A program made the translations under genes and the position numbers. DNA of 64,000 bases, from positions 1 through 64,000 of the forward strand of contig NZ_CP084630.1 of assembly GCF_022878925.1 (NCBI RefSeq). The letters are read 5' to 3'. The stretch comes from Caballeronia sp. TF1N1 (lineage in GTDB: Bacteria; Pseudomonadota; Gammaproteobacteria; Burkholderiales; Burkholderiaceae). How positions within the stretch are numbered: position 1 is the first letter of the stretch; every line of letters starts with the position of its first letter. Under the pieces are notes generated by a model. It had not been told where the DNA came from. It did no database searches and saw only the letters and a list, made by a program, of their open reading frames with translations. Of this stretch, positions 16,728 to 25,997 are shown piece after piece.

Positions 16728-17858
16728 ATGAGCAAGTCGAAGAGCGCCGGCGCCAGTCTCGAACTGCGCGGCATCACTAAAACATACGGTCGCGCGGCGG
16801 CCGTGCGTGATCTCGATCTGAAGATCGAGGCGGGCGAGTTCGTCACGCTGCTCGGCGCGAGTGGCTCGGGCAAGACCACGTCGCTGATGATGCTCGCGGG
16901 CTTCGTCGAGCCGACGTCGGGGCACGTGCTGATCGGCGGCGAGACCGTGACGGGACTCGCGCCCGCGCAGCGCAATCTGGGCGTCGTGTTCCAGAACTAC
17001 GCGCTGTTTCCGCATCTGACGGTCGCACAAAATCTGGCCTTTCCGTTGCAGATGCGTCATCTCGGCAAGAAGCAGATTGCCGAGAAAGTCGCGCAGTTGC
17101 TGGAGACGGTGCAACTTGCCGACAAGGGCCAGCGTTATCCGCGTGAACTGTCGGGCGGCCAGCAGCAGCGCGTCGCGCTGGCGCGTGCGCTGATCTTCGA
17201 TCCGCGCGCCTTATTGCTCGACGAACCGCTCGGCGCGCTCGACAAGAACCTGCGCGAGCGCATGCAGCACGAGATCAAGGCGCTGCATACGTCGCTCGGC
17301 ACGACGATGGTGCTCGTCACGCACGATCAGGAAGAGGCGCTGACGCTGTCGGACCGCATCGCGGTGATGCACGACGGCGCCATCGCGCAGATCGGCTCGC
17401 CCGCCGATCTCTACGAGCGGCCGCTCACGCGCTGGGTCGCCGAGTTCGTCGGCCAGTCGAATCTGCTGGACGGCGTGGTGGAATCGGTTGCAACGGGCCG
17501 AGCCGTGTTGCGCCTCGCGGATGGCATCGCGCTCGAAGGCGCGAGCGCGCCTTCGCTGCGTCCGGGCGAACGCGCCAGCGCGTTGCTGCGCCCCGAACGC
17601 ATCGTGCTGACAAAGCGTGGCGAGCACGTCGCGGGTGAAGGCGCGAAGCTCGATGCGGTCGTCGTCGATTCGCTGTATCTCGGTCACACCGTGAAGTACA
17701 CGGTCGCGCTGGCGGACGGCCAGTTGCTCGCGGTGCAGTTGCCGAACACGGGCGCAGTGTCGATGCCCGTTTCCGGCGACGGCGTCACGCTGCACACCAA
17801 CGCGGAGAGCGCATGGCTCATGCCGACGGCCGCTCTTCCGAAGGAGCAGGCAGCATGA
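16728..17858 (+). CDS. ABC transporter ATP-binding protein (PotA-like)
   Basis: A protein of 376 residues starting at ATG 16728. Walker A GASGSGKTT, signature LSGGQQQRVALARAL, Walker B ALLLDEP and the switch His (LVTHDQ) are intact. A C-terminal TOBE regulatory domain spans about residues 285-370. It powers import through the two permeases that follow; its stop overlaps the next start (ATGA). The relationship to PotA/FbpC-type importers is clear, but not the substrate. Confidence 0.96.
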   Translation: MSKSKSAGASLELRGITKTYGRAAAVRDLDLKIEAGEFVTLLGASGSGKTTSLMMLAGFVEPTSGHVLIGGETVTGLAPAQRNLGVVFQNYALFPHLTVAQNLAFPLQMRHLGKKQIAEKVAQLLETVQLADKGQRYPRELSGGQQQRVALARALIFDPRALLLDEPLGALDKNLRERMQHEIKALHTSLGTTMVLVTHDQEEALTLSDRIAVMHDGAIAQIGSPADLYERPLTRWVAEFVGQSNLLDGVVESVATGRAVLRLADGIALEGASAPSLRPGERASALLRPERIVLTKRGEHVAGEGAKLDAVVVDSLYLGHTVKYTVALADGQLLAVQLPNTGAVSMPVSGDGVTLHTNAESAWLMPTAALPKEQAA

Positions 17859-18709
17859 GTGCCGTTTCCATGCGGCGCCCGCGCGCACCCGCTTTCTGGC
17901 TCTTGCTCCCGCTGATCGCGTTCGTTGCGGTGTTTTTCATTGATCCGCTCGGCGCCATGCTCGTTCGCGCGATCCATGACAAGACCGGTTTCACGCCGGT
18001 CTACATGCTGCGCATTTTGCACGAGCCCGCGTATCTGATCGTCTTGCGCACGACCTTCGTGATTGCGGCGCTCGTCACGATCCTCACGCTGGCGATCGGC
18101 TATCCGCTCGCGTATTTCCTGTCGCAGCGCAAGCCGCGCACGGCGACGCTCCTGATGATTCTCGTCGTCATTCCGTACTTCACGAGCGTGCTGGTGCGAA
18201 CCTACGCGTGGATGGTGCTGCTCGGCAGTCACGGGATCATCAACGATCTGTTGATCCGCCTGCATCTGATCGACGAACCGGTGAAGCTGCTCTACAACCG
18301 CACCGGCGTGTTGATCGGCATGACCTACATGCTGCTGCCGTACATGGTGCTCGCGCTCTACAGCGTGATGCGTTCCATCGACGCCCGTCTGCTGCTGGCG
18401 GCCGAAAGCCTCGGCGCCGGACGCACGCGCGCGTTCTGGCGCATCTTCTTTCCGCTGTCGATGCCGGGCGTCGCATCGGGCGGATTGCTCGTGTTCATTC
18501 TGTCGCTCGGATACTTCATCACGCCCGCGCTGATGGGCAGCCAGCAGGACAGCCTGATCTCCATGGTCGTCGAGGCGCAGATCGAAACCTACTTCGACTG
18601 GAACTTCGCGTCGGCGCTCGCCGCCGTGCTGCTCGCGAGCACGCTGGTGTTGTTCGCGCTGTACGAACGTCTGATCGGACTCAACCGGCTATTCGAGGCA
18701 AAACGGTGA
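17855..18709 (+). CDS. ABC transporter permease (PotB-like)
   Basis: A protein of 284 residues starting at ATG 17855, coupled to the ATPase gene. About six transmembrane helices are visible, beginning with FWLLLPLIAFVAVFFID. The coupling loop AESLGAGRTRAFWRIFFPLSMPG is the EAA motif of binding-protein-dependent permeases. It forms the inner-membrane channel with the following permease; the genes overlap by 4 bp (GTGA). Confidence 0.95.
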   Translation: MSAVSMRRPRAPAFWLLLPLIAFVAVFFIDPLGAMLVRAIHDKTGFTPVYMLRILHEPAYLIVLRTTFVIAALVTILTLAIGYPLAYFLSQRKPRTATLLMILVVIPYFTSVLVRTYAWMVLLGSHGIINDLLIRLHLIDEPVKLLYNRTGVLIGMTYMLLPYMVLALYSVMRSIDARLLLAAESLGAGRTRAFWRIFFPLSMPGVASGGLLVFILSLGYFITPALMGSQQDSLISMVVEAQIETYFDWNFASALAAVLLASTLVLFALYERLIGLNRLFEAKR

Positions 18710-19485
18710 AACCGCGTGGAACTAGCCTGCCGCTCGCGATCTTCGCGATCGCCGTGCTCATCTTCATGGCCGCGCCCATCGTGCTCGTGTTTCCGCTCGC
18801 GCTGAACGACGCCGGCTATCTGTCCTTTCCGCCCAAGACGCTCTCCATGCGCTGGTTCGTGTCCGTGCTGACCGACCCCGACTGGCTCGCGTCGATCTGG
18901 CTGAGCGTACGCATCGCGTTTCTGTCGACGCTTATCACGCTCACGATGTCGCTGCTCGCGTCGCTGGCGCTGGTGCGTCATCGCTTTCCGCTCAAGCGCG
19001 CGGTCTATGCGCTGATCCTGTTGCCGATGATCGTGCCGAACGTCATCGCCGCCATCGCGATGTTCTTCTTTTTCTCGGACGTCGCGGTGTTCGGCAACAT
19101 CGGCTCGATCGTGATCGGCCATGCGGTCGTGTCGTCGCCCATTGCGGTGATCATTCTGTCTTCGACGTTGCAGGCATTCGACGGCCGCCTCGAAGACGCG
19201 GCGCTCAGTCTCGGCGCGAGCCGCATCACCGCATTTCAGCGCATCACGCTGCCGATGATCTCGCCCGGCGTGGTGTCCGCCGCGATCTTCGCGTTTCTCA
19301 CCTCATTCGACGAGTTGCTCATCGCGTTGTTCATGGCGGGCACGTCGTCGCAAACCCTGCCGGTGCGCATCTGGAACGCGGTGCTGTTCCAGCTCGACCC
19401 GAAGATCGCGGCTGTCAGCGCGCTGCTCGTCATCGTTTCGGCAATCACGCTCGGCCTGAGCGCGCTCACGGGCCGCCGTGCGTGA
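18706..19485 (+). CDS. ABC transporter permease (PotC-like)
   Basis: A protein of 259 residues with GTG start at 18706. It has about six hydrophobic helices and an EAA loop, DAALSLGASRITAFQRITLPMISPG. It completes the importer. The next gene starts 43 bp downstream, so the hydrolases are probably in the same transcript. Confidence 0.95.
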   Translation: MKPRGTSLPLAIFAIAVLIFMAAPIVLVFPLALNDAGYLSFPPKTLSMRWFVSVLTDPDWLASIWLSVRIAFLSTLITLTMSLLASLALVRHRFPLKRAVYALILLPMIVPNVIAAIAMFFFFSDVAVFGNIGSIVIGHAVVSSPIAVIILSSTLQAFDGRLEDAALSLGASRITAFQRITLPMISPGVVSAAIFAFLTSFDELLIALFMAGTSSQTLPVRIWNAVLFQLDPKIAAVSALLVIVSAITLGLSALTGRRA

Positions 19486-19528
19486 TTTCCCTTTAAGCAA
19501 CTCATTTCGCGCGATTCGCGCCCGACCC

Positions 19529-20668
19529 ATGACTATCGTTCAGAACCTGCTCTTTTCACTCGACGAATACCGCGACCGCCTTAAGAAAGTCCGTGCCGCG
19601 ATGCGCGCACGCCAGCTCGACACCCTCATCATCGACCAGACCGATTTTCTGTTTTACATCAGCGGCTTCGGCATTTCGGAGAACATGTACCGCGCGTGCG
19701 TGGTGCCGCTCGAAGGCGAGCCGGTGTTCATGCTGCGTTCGATGGACGAACTGCCGTACCTGGAAACCACGTGGCTCTCGCAGCATGTCGGCTTCTCCGA
19801 CTGGCAAGATCCCATCGAAGTGCTTGCGCAACTGCTGCGCGAACGCGGCTGGGACGCGGGCCACATCGGCCTCGACGGCGATTCGTATTGCATGACGCTG
19901 AACCGCTTCAACCGCCTGAAGGCCGCGTTGCCGCAAGCGCGCTTCGGCGACTTCTCCGGCGTGCTCGAAGTGCTGCGCGCGCGCAAGTCGGCCGCTGAAA
20001 TCGACTATGTGCGACGCGCCGCCGCTATCGGCGATATCGCCATCAGCGAGGCGCTCGCCGTGGCAGGCGTCGGCAAGACCGAGCGCGATGCCGCCGCCGC
20101 CGTGAGCTACGCGTTCATGCGCCACGGCGCGGATTCGGGCCGCGCGGGTCCGATCACCAACGGTGTCGGCGATGCCTTCCTGCACGGCAATCTGCACAGC
20201 CGTCCGCTCGAACGCGGCGAGATTCTGCACATGGAGTTGCTGCCGTTCGTGAACGGCTACAGCGCCCGCATCATGCGTCCCGCCGTGATGGGCGAGGCGA
20301 GCGACGAGCAACAGCGCATCGCATCGCAACTGCTGGAGATTCAGGATCGCCAATTCGCCGCGATGCGTCCCGGCGCGGTCGCGAAAGAAATCGACGCCAT
20401 TGCCCGCGACGCCATTCTCGCCGCCGGCCTGCGCAGCACGTTTCCGAACATCACGGGCTACACGCTCGGCTACTACCCGCAATCGACGCCGCACACGAGC
20501 GACTTCACGCGGGTGTTCCTCAACAATGCGGATTGGGTGCTGGAAGAGGGCATGATCTTCCACATGTACGTGTCGGCGAACGGCATTGCGTTCAGCGAGA
20601 CCGTGCTCGTGACGGATGACGGCATCGAACTGCTGACGCGCAATCCGCGCCGACTCGTCGTGGTTTGA
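19529..20668 (+). CDS. M24 pita-bread fold hydrolase, creatinase/ectoine-hydrolase-like
   Basis: A protein of 379 residues with an N-terminal creatinase-type domain (LIIDQTDFLFYISGFG) and a C-terminal pita-bread domain. In aminopeptidases two Asp residues bind metal in the (V/L)xDxG...GYxxDxTR segment. Here those positions are Glu236 (LHMELLP) and Arg247 (GYSARIMR), so the metal site appears lost, as in creatinase and related hydrolases. His219 (FLHGNL) could serve as the catalytic base. It likely cleaves a C-N bond in a small imported compound rather than Xaa-Pro peptides. An M81 enzyme follows. Confidence 0.8.
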   Translation: MTIVQNLLFSLDEYRDRLKKVRAAMRARQLDTLIIDQTDFLFYISGFGISENMYRACVVPLEGEPVFMLRSMDELPYLETTWLSQHVGFSDWQDPIEVLAQLLRERGWDAGHIGLDGDSYCMTLNRFNRLKAALPQARFGDFSGVLEVLRARKSAAEIDYVRRAAAIGDIAISEALAVAGVGKTERDAAAAVSYAFMRHGADSGRAGPITNGVGDAFLHGNLHSRPLERGEILHMELLPFVNGYSARIMRPAVMGEASDEQQRIASQLLEIQDRQFAAMRPGAVAKEIDAIARDAILAAGLRSTFPNITGYTLGYYPQSTPHTSDFTRVFLNNADWVLEEGMIFHMYVSANGIAFSETVLVTDDGIELLTRNPRRLVVV

Positions 20669-20688
20669 GTGCGGGTGAAGGTATCTTC

Positions 20689-22110
20689 ATGAGAATCGCA
20701 GTGGGCGGCATTCAGCACGAGACCAACGTGTATGCGGCGACCACGCCGCTTGAGGCTTTTATCCTTGGCGGCGGCTGGCCGGGCTGGCAAAAAGGCGCGC
20801 AGATCGAGGCGACGCTCGGCGCGATGAACCTGCCCGTTGCCGGCGCGCTCGCCGCGCTCGCGTCCGACGCCCGTGTGGGCGCCGCCAACGTCGTGCCGCT
20901 GATGTGGGCGGCGGCGACGCCATCCGGCCGCGTCGAGGACGCCGCTTTCAATGCGCTCGCAGATGAAATGATCGAGCGTTTGCTCGATGCCGGACCGCTC
21001 GACGGCCTTTATCTCGACCTGCACGGCGCAATGTCGACCGTCTCGCACGACGACGCCGAGGGCGAGTTGCTCGCGCGCATCCGCGTCCGTATGAGTGAAG
21101 CGTTGCCCATCGTCGTGAGTCTCGATCTCCACGCCAATATCAGCCGCCGTTTGTTCGATCTGTGTGATGCGATCGTTGTGTACCGCAGCTATCCCCACGT
21201 CGATATGGACGAAAGCGGCGCGCGGGCGGCGCGCTTGCTGATGGCGCGCATCGAACGCGGACGTCCGTTGGCGAAGTCGATGGAACACATCGCGTTCGTC
21301 GCGCCGCTCACCGCGCAATGCACGCTCGCGGAACCGGCGCAATCGCTGATGGCGCTGCTCGAATGCACCGAGACGGAAAAAGGACTGGCGTCGATGTCTT
21401 GGGCGAGCGGCTTTCCGCTGGCCAGTGTCGCGGGCCGGCATCAGACCGTGCTCGCGTATGCGGACGACCCGATAAAAGCTGAGCGCGTAACGGCGCAATT
21501 CGCGGAAGCCATCGCAGCACAACGCGCGCGCTTCGCGGAAGCACCGCTTTCGCCCGATGCGGCGGTGGACGAAGCGCGTCGCCGCGTGGCCTTGCAACCG
21601 GGCCTGCCTATTGTTCTTTGCGATACCGATGACAATCCCGGCGCCGGTGCCGCATCCGACAACACCGCGATTCTCCGCGAATTGGTCGCACAAGACGCGT
21701 ATCGCGCGGTGGTCGCCGTTATTTGCGACTCACACGCCGCACATGCCGCGCACGCCTCGGGCGTCGGTTCCCGGATCGCCCTCAAGTTGGGCGGTCGCGC
21801 AGCGACATCGAGCAATGCGCCTTACGAAGCGATGTTCATCGTGGAGCGCGTGACCGACGGCCGTTTCACCGGAACGGGGCCGATGTGGCGCAACAGTGCC
21901 ATCGACCTCGGCCCGATGGCACTGTTGCGGGTCGAGCATACCGACGTGCGCGCGATCGTGTCCTCTCGAACCATGCAGGCCGCGGACCGGTCCATCTTCC
22001 GCCACGTCGGCATCGAACCAGAGACGATGCAGGTGCTCGCGCTGAAAAGTTCGGTGCATTTCAGGGCGGATTTCAACGCCATTACGTCGTCGGTGATTGT
22101 GGTGCGCTAA
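20689..22110 (+). CDS. M81-family metallopeptidase, MlrC-like
   Basis: A protein of 473 residues starting at ATG 20689. MlrC signatures are the N-terminal GGIQHETNVYA, GLYLDLHGAMSTVSHDDAEGE and VVSLDLHANIS, which supply His and Asp metal ligands, plus a C-terminal DUF1485-type region (LCDTDDNPGAGAASDNT). The namesake MlrC hydrolyses linearised microcystin, but most family members are uncharacterised and sit, as here, with ABC importers and amidohydrolases. It probably acts with the M24 enzyme on the imported compound. An IS5 element is inserted about 20 bp after the stop. Confidence 0.88.
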   Translation: MRIAVGGIQHETNVYAATTPLEAFILGGGWPGWQKGAQIEATLGAMNLPVAGALAALASDARVGAANVVPLMWAAATPSGRVEDAAFNALADEMIERLLDAGPLDGLYLDLHGAMSTVSHDDAEGELLARIRVRMSEALPIVVSLDLHANISRRLFDLCDAIVVYRSYPHVDMDESGARAARLLMARIERGRPLAKSMEHIAFVAPLTAQCTLAEPAQSLMALLECTETEKGLASMSWASGFPLASVAGRHQTVLAYADDPIKAERVTAQFAEAIAAQRARFAEAPLSPDAAVDEARRRVALQPGLPIVLCDTDDNPGAGAASDNTAILRELVAQDAYRAVVAVICDSHAAHAAHASGVGSRIALKLGGRAATSSNAPYEAMFIVERVTDGRFTGTGPMWRNSAIDLGPMALLRVEHTDVRAIVSSRTMQAADRSIFRHVGIEPETMQVLALKSSVHFRADFNAITSSVIVVR

Positions 22111-22134
22111 CGCGGTAACGTCATTGCCTTCTAG

Positions 22135-23468
22135 CAGGCTGTTGAAATATGCCTCAATGAACGTGGGCTCGATTATTCGGAAGAGCTAGCGCGTTGGAAT
22201 GTTCCAAATAAATTGACGCCGATTCTCCTTGATTCAGATGCCGCCGATGCCGCGTTCCTTCTCGCTTACTCTTTCAAGCTGCCTTAGCAGCAAGCGTTCG
22301 CATGCGAGTGAGGTTGTACGCCGCCTGAGTGAGCACGAAGAGCTGGTCGACTCGCTTCAGACCTCGATACATCGCCTGCCGAATTCTGCCAACGGTCTTT
22401 GCCCATCCGAACACCTGCTCGATGCGTTTGCGTTTGCACTGACTGATTGCATAGCCTGGCCATCGTGTGGTTCGAGCGTCAATCGCGGAACCGCCCGCGC
22501 GTGCATCGTTTTGCGCCACGTGCGGTGTCACGTTGTTCTCGCGACACGTCGCCACGAAGCCCGCCGTATCGTAGTTCTTGTCAGCACCGACCGTTATGGT
22601 CGTACCGGCAAATTGCGCAGCATCCGCAAGCATCTGCGCGGCCGCATCCCGTTCGGCCGTGCCATTGGCCTGCGTGACCTGTGCGTTGACCACGAGACCA
22701 TGCCGATTATCGGTCAGCACGTGACCCATGTAACAAAGCACCGCGCCCGTGCCACGACTCTTGCGGAACAAGCGCGCCTGACTGTCCGTGCTGGATTCAT
22801 GGGTGTCGTTGCTGCGTTTCTCGCCGCGCCAGTTCTCCTGCGAGCCGTCTCCGCCCTCAGGCGGCGAATCGTCATCCGACTTTGTCTTGGGCACGAAACT
22901 CTTGTGTCCCGCCCACGCCTGAATGAGCGTGCCGTCGACGCTGAAGTGCTCGCCCGACAGGTGACCTTGCACGCGCGCCGTCTCGACAGTCTCGTTGAAC
23001 AAGCTGACCATGACATCGTGGACCATCAGCCGGTCGCGGTTCTTGCTGAAGGTAGAGTGGTCCCAGACCGCATCATCCATCGCCAGTCCGACGAACCATC
23101 GAAACAGCATGTTGTAGGAGATTTGCTCCATCAGCATGCGTTCGCTGCGAATCGAATACAACACCTGCAACAACAGCGCGCGTATCAGTTTCTCCGGCGC
23201 GATGCTCGGGCGACCGCCCTTGGCCTCGCTCTCGTACATGCGCGAAAACACCTCGTCCATGCGCCTGAGCGCCTCGTTCAGCCACAGGCGAATCGGTCGC
23301 AGCGGATGATTGGCCGGAACGAAATCGTCCAGTCTGGACATCGTGAACATCGATTCAGTGTAGCTGTCGGGGCCGCGCATCGCTTCTGTCTCTGTGTCGT
23401 CGAATTCTTTAAATCAACGTCTCTCCCTTACGCACGGATGACCGCGCAAAGGGTATTTCAACAGCCTG
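22135..23468. mobile_element. IS5-family insertion sequence, copy 1
   Basis: The element is 1334 bp, with terminal inverted repeats CAGGCTGTTGAAATA at the left and its complement at the right end. CTAG flanks both sides (22131-22134 and 23469-23472), fitting the YTAR target duplication of the IS5 subgroup. One reverse-strand transposase gene fills most of it. A second copy of the same length and, as far as compared by eye, identical sequence lies at 60995-63768 in the same orientation, interrupted by an IS256-family element. Confidence 0.92.
22274..23380 (-). CDS. IS5-family transposase
   Basis: A DDE transposase of 368 residues. An N-terminal DUF772-type domain (RPSIAPEKLIRALLLQVLYSI, then NMLFRWFVGL) precedes the catalytic Asp in HFSVDGTLIQAW. 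Later catalytic segments are VGADKNYD and, near the end, RKRIEQVFGWAKT with the final Glu. It is full length and without a frameshift, so probably functional. It cuts and pastes the surrounding element. Confidence 0.95.
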   Translation of the reverse strand: MRGPDSYTESMFTMSRLDDFVPANHPLRPIRLWLNEALRRMDEVFSRMYESEAKGGRPSIAPEKLIRALLLQVLYSIRSERMLMEQISYNMLFRWFVGLAMDDAVWDHSTFSKNRDRLMVHDVMVSLFNETVETARVQGHLSGEHFSVDGTLIQAWAGHKSFVPKTKSDDDSPPEGGDGSQENWRGEKRSNDTHESSTDSQARLFRKSRGTGAVLCYMGHVLTDNRHGLVVNAQVTQANGTAERDAAAQMLADAAQFAGTTITVGADKNYDTAGFVATCRENNVTPHVAQNDARAGGSAIDARTTRWPGYAISQCKRKRIEQVFGWAKTVGRIRQAMYRGLKRVDQLFVLTQAAYNLTRMRTLAAKAA

Positions 23469-23566
23469 CTAGACATCATGTATGGACCTGCCGCACCTCA
23501 AGGTTACGCGGATTAAGCTTGAGGTGGGCTACACCGCGGCTCAGAGCCGCATTGAGGGGGCAGGTC

Positions 23567-23611
23567 ATGAACAAGTTTAGCAAGTATGTGAGGCTGGACG
23601 TCCACTTTTAG
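23567..23611 (+). pseudogene. IS110-family transposase N-terminal relic
   Basis: The 14-codon frame MNKFSKYVRLDVHF followed by a stop matches the start of IS110-family transposases (MNKFSKYVGLDVHKE pattern, which carries the first catalytic Asp). A GAGGGGGCAGG ribosome site precedes it. The rest of the gene is gone: the sequence after 23611 does not continue the match. From 23612 to 23842 nothing is recognisable. Confidence 0.6.
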
Positions 23612-23842
23612 CGGCGAGCTGGCTGAGGCCTTCGGGTCGTGATCACTTCCAGAGTGATGCACGCAGTAAAAGCTGGCATTTGGCGAACCGCCTTCGGTCT
23701 CGCTGCGGAGCCGATCCTGACTGAACCGAGCGCTACCCGTGCGACTCGCTCAACGACTTTACATAAGTAACATTAACGCTTTTTATTCGTAGTCCATATC
23801 GAAAGAAAAGTGTGTAGAATTTTTCCTTCATATCGACTCCAA

Positions 23843-24832
23843 TCAAATCCGCACACCCTTTGGCCTCAACGGCGCATCTTCGGGCCCTCGCTCGTAGTCT
23901 GATACCCAAATCATTCGGCGTAGCGAATGGTCGGGGCCATATGCCTGCAACTTGAAGTGCCCCGCGACTTCCTGACGTTCAGACAACGACCAACTGCCAT
24001 GAGCGCTGCTACTAGTTCGACCGACTTTTTCGGTCGGATGGAGCCTTGTCATTGCAAATAAACTTTGCCCACTTCTTGGCTTGCCCTTCTTTAGCCGTTT
24101 CGATGCAGTCACGGTGACGTCTTTACGAGTTTCGCGGGGCGCAAACAGGTAATAGCAAAGTACCATCCGTAAAAATGTTCCCGAAAAACACAAGACACCT
24201 TTTCGCATACTTGTATCGGAATCCGAAAACAATCCGGGCTCACACATCGGCTGTCCGTTGTCATAGCCCAAAAAGGATATTTTTCCCGTAGGGTGAAGAA
24301 TCCCAATAAAACGGCCGCGGCCATTTTCGCTACCAACAGCCGTGACCTGCACAAAGAACTGTGTGTAGCCGGGGTGGTCAGTAGGTAAGAAAGGAGCCGC
24401 TAGAATCGCCCTTAGTTGAACACGTTCGCCTGCCTCGTTCCGAAAAATGAACGCACCGTGCGGGATATCGATATAAATAGCGCGTCGACTGCCAAGGCGC
24501 TCGCGCCACATTTCATCGCGGATCGCAGGGTTTTTCGTCGCAGTTAAGAGTTCAGCCGTTTTCCTAGTCAGAACGATTCCCAGTGGACGCTCGAACGGCG
24601 TGCCGTCTATAAACCTGAGTACAGCTCCGCTCCCAATATATGGCGCAGCGAAAGGCGCCAGCATCGACAGAAAGAGATTATCCATTTTGTCGTCGCATTC
24701 GCCGATACCATTGCCTTCGGCAAATGTCATAGCGATGGTATGGGCTAAAGCCTTACGTGGATCACCTTGGTGAAACGTTTCACCAGGAATTTCCATGAAC
24801 CTTCGACTCAAATAGTCTAGCCATGTCAGCAT
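23843..24832 (-). CDS. conserved hypothetical protein downstream of virB11
   Basis: A protein of 329 residues, not recognised. It has no signal peptide or membrane helix. The central part (GAFIFRNEAGERVQLRAILA, YTQFFVQVTAVGSENGRGRF, HPTGKISFLGYDNGQPM) looks like a mixed alpha-beta fold. The C-terminal 40 residues (HFKLQAYGPDHSLRRMIWVSDYERGPEDAPLR) follow a pattern I have seen at the end of many plasmid and phage hypothetical proteins, where the arginines suggest nucleic-acid contact. It lies after the type IV secretion operon on the same strand with a 145-bp gap, so it may have its own promoter. A cargo, exclusion or regulatory role is only a guess. Confidence 0.7.
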   Translation of the reverse strand: MLTWLDYLSRRFMEIPGETFHQGDPRKALAHTIAMTFAEGNGIGECDDKMDNLFLSMLAPFAAPYIGSGAVLRFIDGTPFERPLGIVLTRKTAELLTATKNPAIRDEMWRERLGSRRAIYIDIPHGAFIFRNEAGERVQLRAILAAPFLPTDHPGYTQFFVQVTAVGSENGRGRFIGILHPTGKISFLGYDNGQPMCEPGLFSDSDTSMRKGVLCFSGTFLRMVLCYYLFAPRETRKDVTVTASKRLKKGKPRSGQSLFAMTRLHPTEKVGRTSSSAHGSWSLSERQEVAGHFKLQAYGPDHSLRRMIWVSDYERGPEDAPLRPKGVRI

Positions 24833-24977
24833 CTACACACTCCTGCGCGTCGCGCGGACCACTGCGTTAATTATTCGAATCCCTTAGGGTTCGTTCATCC
24901 CAACTTGCGTTTAAAGGCGACAGCATCGCGTGATGCCAAGCACCAGAAGCTGCGCCTCTTCGCGACTGCTCTCTTCA

Positions 24978-25997
24978 CTAACCTACCAATTGGCGCCTTC
25001 GATACAGCGGGTCATAGTAGATCTCTTTCACTTCCCGATCCGCCATGTAGATGACGATGTCGACTGTGGTGATCACGGTCTTAAGAATGACGTCGTAATC
25101 AACGGTCCGCCCGACGTCCGAAGCCTTTACCAATGTTGCGATTCGCGCAAATGTGGTCGCGGCGTTGTCAGCATGCGTCGAGAAAATGCCCCCCGGATGC
25201 CCGGTGTTCGCGCCCGTCAAGTAATCCCATGCCGCATCGTCACGCAACTCAGTCAAAAAAATGCGATCTGGCGAAAGTCTCATTGCGGCCGTGAGGCATT
25301 CTTTGGCGGACACCCTTCCCTCTTGTTTGCCATACATCATGTAACCGACCTCGTACTGGTTATCGGCCTCGACCTCGTGCACGTCTTCTAACAACAGCAC
25401 GCGCTCGGTCGAAGCAACTTCGGCCAGCAGCGTCCGAGTGAGCGTCGATTTCCCGGATCCGGTCTTGCCTGAGACGCAGATGTTTTTCCGGTTTCGAACC
25501 GCCTCACGCATAAAGCCGACAACATCTCGACGATCAAGGAGCGCAAGCAGCTTTTCTTCAACGGCATCAAGCTTCAGCATGTCCTCGATGGTGCGTCGTC
25601 TTGCATTCGAAAAGCGACCTTCGTCTTGCAGCTCTTCAAGCCCCTTTCGAAGCTGAAGGTGCTTTCGGAAGCAAATCAGCACGGTACCCTCAAGCACAGC
25701 TGGCGGCCGCACGATCACGCCGCGGGTGCCGTTGGGCAACATCACGTCCATGATCGGTGAGGGACCCAAGCCGTTGTATGAAAGAAGCGTGTTCGTCAGA
25801 TTGTTGACGTACGCAGGGGTGATTGCCGGCTCCTGGAGGATTTCACGGCCGTCCGTCCGAGCAGCGACGACCTGCCCGAATCTGTTGATCCGAACTTCGA
25901 AAACCGCTGGGTCCTCAAGATAAGCGAGCAGCGGGGCCAACGTCATGTTTACCGCATGGTCCGAGGCAATAAAGGACTGTGCTTTATGGAGTGGCAT
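24978..25997 (-). CDS. virB11: type IV secretion ATPase VirB11
   Basis: A hexameric secretion ATPase of 339 residues. Walker [10 protein letters not shown], the Asp box ([11 protein letters not shown]), Walker B region ([12 protein letters not shown]) and the His box ([11 protein letters not shown]) are all intact. The ATG start at 25997 overlaps the end of virB10 by 14 bp; GTG 26000 is one codon upstream. It sits at the cytoplasmic base of the apparatus and drives pilus assembly and substrate transfer. It is the last conserved gene of the operon. Confidence 0.96.
   Translation of the reverse strand: MPLHKAQSFIASDHAVNMTLAPLLAYLEDPAVFEVRINRFGQVVAARTDGREILQEPAITPAYVNNLTNTLLSYNGLGPSPIMDVMLPNGTRGVIVRPPAVLEGTVLICFRKHLQLRKGLEELQDEGRFSNARRRTIEDMLKLDAVEEKLLALLDRRDVVGFMREAVRNRKNICVSGKTGSGKSTLTRTLLAEVASTERVLLLEDVHEVEADNQYEVGYMMYGKQEGRVSAKECLTAAMRLSPDRIFLTELRDDAAWDYLTGANTGHPGGIFSTHADNAATTFARIATLVKASDVGRTVDYDVILKTVITTVDIVIYMADREVKEIYYDPLYRRRQLVG

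Noticed and set aside
15332..16975. Reverse frame of 547 codons across the binding-protein gene
   Set aside because: Arg/Leu-rich antisense shadow; the forward strand carries the Tat signal and the transporter order.
22229..23611. Long forward open frame across IS5 copy 1
   Set aside because: Antisense to an intact IS5 transposase with conserved catalytic residues; the same shadow occurs at copy 2.
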